This document shows positions 61,335 to 64,000 of a stretch of 64,000 bases of DNA, piece by piece. Positions within the stretch are counted from its first letter, which is position 1; every line of letters begins with the position of its first letter. Made by a program: the position numbers and the translations under genes. The notes below the pieces were generated by a model. That model was not told the DNA's origin and searched no databases. It worked only from the letters and a program-made list of their open reading frames with translations. The stretch comes from an uncultured Chryseobacterium sp. (lineage in GTDB: Bacteria > Bacteroidota > Bacteroidia > Flavobacteriales > Weeksellaceae), in contig NZ_CAKZIK010000071.1 in NCBI RefSeq assembly GCF_936933875.1, forward strand, positions 6,305 to 70,304, written 5' to 3'.

Positions 61335-62285
61335 TTAGTCTTTATTGTTCTTACCGAAAACCGAGAAGTTGATGTAACGTTTCGGGTTGGCCTTCATATC
61401 TTCAATTAATTTATTGAGATTATCTGAGGCGGTAGTAAGATTGTTGTAAAGTTGCTCATCTTTCGTGAGTTTACCAAGACTTCCTTCTCCATTTTGTATG
61501 CCTCCAATAACACCGTTCAATTTGTCTGCGGTAACGCTTAATTTATCGATGGTGTTATTGAGTTTTTGAACATCTACTGCGTCTGCAACTCTTCCGTATT
61601 TGTCGATCGCTGTTCTTGCACTTATTGTTGCTAAATTAGCATTATCCAACATTTTCTGAACTCTCGGATCGTTGTTCGCCAAAAGCGCGTTGGTTTGCTG
61701 TGAAGTTGTTTCGAAAGAAGTAACCGTTCTGTTCAAACTCGCCAATAAAGCACGAATTTGTGCTTGGTTTTGTGCATCTGTAATTGCGCTTGCATTCACC
61801 ATTAAGGAATCAACTCTTTTCAAAACAACCTGAAGCTGGTCTTTTACAGGACCAACCTGTGATGAAATATTATTCATCATCGAAAGGCTGAACGCTCCAG
61901 ACAATGTATCTCCGTCTTTAGCCAATGGCTGCCCGTAAGCTAAATTTACCTTAACCTGTTTTGCAGACATTAAACCGGGTTCGAAGATTTCGAGGGTAGA
62001 TTTTTTTGAAAATTCAAATTCATCATCAATGGTAACTTTTACTACGAAATGGATTTTTCCGCTTTTGTCTGTAATCGGTTTAATTTCATCAACCTGTCCT
62101 ACTTTAAGACCGTTAATAGAAACCGCACTGGACTGTTCCAAACCTTCAACATTATCGTATTTAGCGTAAAAAATATTATCTGTGGTGAATAAACTCTTCC
62201 CTTTCATAAACTGAAAAAGAAGCATAAATCCTACAATCGCCAAAATTGCGATGGCTCCTGCTTTTATTTCTTTAGATATCGTCAC
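61335..62285 (-). CDS. MlaD/MCE-family lipid-transport protein
   Basis: The 316-residue protein has an N-terminal anchor helix (IKAGAIAILAIVGFMLLFQF), an MCE domain (about 35-110; YAKYDNVEGLEQSSAVSING, LKVGQVDEI) and a long coiled-coil tail. It carries phospholipids between the membranes. The GTG at 62285 is chosen over a TTG at 62312, because the latter lies inside a perfect -7 box (62310-62317). Permease and ATPase partners are not in the window. Confidence 0.9.
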   Translation of the reverse strand: MTISKEIKAGAIAILAIVGFMLLFQFMKGKSLFTTDNIFYAKYDNVEGLEQSSAVSINGLKVGQVDEIKPITDKSGKIHFVVKVTIDDEFEFSKKSTLEIFEPGLMSAKQVKVNLAYGQPLAKDGDTLSGAFSLSMMNNISSQVGPVKDQLQVVLKRVDSLMVNASAITDAQNQAQIRALLASLNRTVTSFETTSQQTNALLANNDPRVQKMLDNANLATISARTAIDKYGRVADAVDVQKLNNTIDKLSVTADKLNGVIGGIQNGEGSLGKLTKDEQLYNNLTTASDNLNKLIEDMKANPKRYINFSVFGKNNKD

Positions 62286-62309
62286 GTTTTCCGTAATTTT
62301 TTGTATAGG

Positions 62310-62317
62310 CAAATATA
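62310..62317 (-). promoter_or_regulatory. -7 box of the MCE gene
   Basis: On the minus strand TATATTTG is a perfect -7 element 24 nt before the GTG at 62285; no TTG is seen at -33. It supports the GTG start. Confidence 0.5.
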
Positions 62318-62363
62318 GGCATATTTTAATTATAATGCTTTTCGAGGGGCTGTTTCAAAGCAT

Positions 62364-62393
62364 TAAAAAAAGCGGCAAAGATAATGCCGCTTT
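62364..62393 (-). terminator. Terminator after the foldase gene
   Basis: On the minus strand the stem AAAGCGGCA / TGCCGCTTT (62393-62369, 7-nt loop) is followed by a T-run, downstream of the foldase stop at 62416. Confidence 0.85.
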
Positions 62394-62415
62394 CATATTT
62401 TTATATTCTAAACTT

Positions 62416-64000
62416 TTACTGTTGCTGCGAAGTCTTGTTCCAAACTTCAGCTCTGTAATCGTCGATGTCAGCATTATCCTGCAAGCTCTTCATAAACTGC
62501 TGTCCGAAAGACTGCGCGTTTTGCGAAGCAATTGCCTGAGTAATTTGCTTAATATCTCCAGGTTGTTTGTTCACCGTTTCAGATTTTTTCACTAAAACGT
62601 AAACTCCCGTCATTCCTTCAACAGGATTTGAAAGTTTTCCTTTCGCAACACCGAAAGCAGCACCTGCAACTTTAGGTTCCATTGCTCCTCCAACTGCAGG
62701 ATTCAGAATGTTAACCTGTGCAGAAGATTTTGTAGTACCGAAAGCTTTTGCAATTTGATCCAAGCTTGTTGCTTTAGAAGCTGCAATTTTTTCAGCAATT
62801 TTCTTTCCTGCCAATTTATTAAGAACAAGAGGTTCAATCTGAGATCTTACAGATTCCGGATCTGCTGTTCCTTTCTCCTGTTTCCCGTTTAGGATAACAA
62901 CAATTCTGTCTCCTGTTCCTTCGTTGGTGAAGAATTCGGTATCTCCTTTTTTTCTTTTCTTATCAAAAGCCCAGTTGATAATTTCCTGATCTTTATCTGT
63001 TCCTAACCCCTGGATTACTCCGTCAAATAATTTAACAGAGGTTGGGTTAGAGAACTGAAAGTTTCCTTTTTTGGCAACGTTAGCAAAATCGTTGAAAGAT
63101 TTACCCTGTACTTGCTGGATAAATCTTCTTGCATTTTTATCCACTTCAGCTTCAGTAGCATCAGAAGGTTTGATGGTTTTCACAAGATTAGCCACTTTAT
63201 ACGTCATTGCTCCAGCTTTCTTATCTTCAATATTGATGATATGGTAACCAAAGTTGGTTTCAGCAAGACCTGTTGAACCTTTAGCATTGTTAGCCAAGAA
63301 AGCCAAATAACCTGGTGCGAAAGGAGATTCCGGAGTTGTCCAACCCACAGAACCGTTTCTTTCAACAGCATTTGGTTCGTCAGACTGCTTCAAATCTTCA
63401 GCAAATTTTGCGGGATTTGCTTTTACTTCCGCTAAGATTTTTTCAGCCAAAGCTTTTGCTTCCTCCTTAGTTCTTGTTGCTGTAGAACGCTCTGCTCCTT
63501 TATATGCAATCAAAATATGTTTTGACAAAGTAGAATCCGATGTTTTCTTATCCAACAATTTAGATACTACCAAATAATTTTGTTCTTTGTAAGGACCAAA
63601 AGTTTGTCCAACTCTTGCAGAAGCAATTTGACCCTGAACTGTTTGTGGAAGTTGGTTCGCGCTGAAATAACTTGGGTTAAACGGCAAATCAGAATTCAAT
63701 GTTACGAACATGGAGTCGTTTTGAGTGTTCTGGAAGTTTTCAGTACCGTTACTTGCATCAGTTCCCTGAGAGAAAAGTTTTGTCATTTCTTTCTGCGCTG
63801 CTGCTTCGTCCGCTGCAGAAGCTTTCGCCGGGAAAAGAACAACACCTAAATTTCTGCTTGCATCCGTCTTGAAAGTAATTGGATGTTCTTTAATATAGGC
63901 AGCAATATCTTCAGTTGTAACCTTAATAGGATTTTTCTTTGTATAATCTATATAATCAACTTTTACGAAATCGATGTCTGCAATTTGATCTCTTTGTTTA
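62416..64000 (-). CDS. PpiD/SurA-type peptidyl-prolyl isomerase, 5' end outside the window
   Basis: The reverse frame is open from the window edge (first codons read KQRDQIADIDFVKVDYIDYT) to the stop, showing 527 residues. A parvulin rotamase domain is seen around residues 110-220 of the visible part (SKHILIAYKG, NGSVGWTTPESPFAPGYLAF, ETNFGYHIINIED). A second, degenerate rotamase-like or chaperone portion follows. The order suits PpiD: a membrane-anchored periplasmic chaperone of about 700 residues. The N-terminal anchor lies beyond the window. Confidence 0.88.
   Translation of the reverse strand, partial: KQRDQIADIDFVKVDYIDYTKKNPIKVTTEDIAAYIKEHPITFKTDASRNLGVVLFPAKASAADEAAAQKEMTKLFSQGTDASNGTENFQNTQNDSMFVTLNSDLPFNPSYFSANQLPQTVQGQIASARVGQTFGPYKEQNYLVVSKLLDKKTSDSTLSKHILIAYKGAERSTATRTKEEAKALAEKILAEVKANPAKFAEDLKQSDEPNAVERNGSVGWTTPESPFAPGYLAFLANNAKGSTGLAETNFGYHIINIEDKKAGAMTYKVANLVKTIKPSDATEAEVDKNARRFIQQVQGKSFNDFANVAKKGNFQFSNPTSVKLFDGVIQGLGTDKDQEIINWAFDKKRKKGDTEFFTNEGTGDRIVVILNGKQEKGTADPESVRSQIEPLVLNKLAGKKIAEKIAASKATSLDQIAKAFGTTKSSAQVNILNPAVGGAMEPKVAGAAFGVAKGKLSNPVEGMTGVYVLVKKSETVNKQPGDIKQITQAIASQNAQSFGQQFMKSLQDNADIDDYRAEVWNKTSQQQ

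Overview
The window looks like a stretch of core chromosome from a member of Bacteroidota, class Flavobacteriia, most likely Weeksellaceae (Chryseobacterium/Kaistella-like). The reasons are: low GC; almost no Shine-Dalgarno sequences; many start sites preceded by the Bacteroidota promoter (TTG, 18-20 nt, TAnnTTTG); a type IX secretion (T9SS) C-terminal sorting domain; TonB-dependent outer-membrane receptors; a fused CcoN-CcoO cbb3 oxidase; and a mitochondrial-type aconitase. The genus is inferred. No rRNA, tRNA, CRISPR array, insertion sequence or prophage was recognised.

Layout. 1-8.7 kb: a truncated secreted protein, topA, ileS, a zinc-less TraR/DksA protein, two small proteins and lspA. 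9.0-13.4 kb: an AT-rich three-gene type I export operon (ABC, HlyD, TolC) whose ATPase has altered catalytic motifs. 13.4-24 kb: trpS, a HAD nucleotidase, an ECF sigma factor followed by a 44-residue ORF, metK under a SAM-II-type riboswitch, divergent oxyR/katA, then a crotonase, dCMP deaminase, XerC/D-type recombinase and Nudix series. 24-34 kb: envelope lipoproteins, a serine hydrolase, a 2-hydroxyacid dehydrogenase, a GxxExxY protein, a thioesterase, an HU-CCDC81-type protein, a T9SS cargo protein and a TonB receptor behind a TPP riboswitch. 34-42 kb: aconitase, a second outer-membrane barrel, an RluA-type pseudouridine synthase, a TSUP permease, a decayed frame and panB.

41.9-51.6 kb holds the high-affinity respiration locus: a Crp/Fnr regulator divergent from ccoI, then ccoS, ccoNO, ccoQ, ccoP, ccoG, ccoH and a TSUP/DsbD-like membrane protein. 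This covers oxidase subunits, copper export for the active site and assembly factors. Two paralogous lipoproteins follow. 53-64 kb: serS, a lipoprotein, a flippase/glycosyltransferase/FkbM methyltransferase trio, a two-protein CCG/4Fe-4S electron-transfer module, an MCE (MlaD) lipid-transport protein and a truncated PpiD/SurA-type foldase.

Most of the window is housekeeping. The points most worth a second look are the swapped HIGH motif (GIHH) in IleRS, the two riboswitches, the export operon with the non-canonical ATPase, the ECF sigma factor plus micro-ORF unit, and the overlapping divergent promoters at the oxidase locus. I found no clearly new multi-gene system; the export operon is the nearest candidate.
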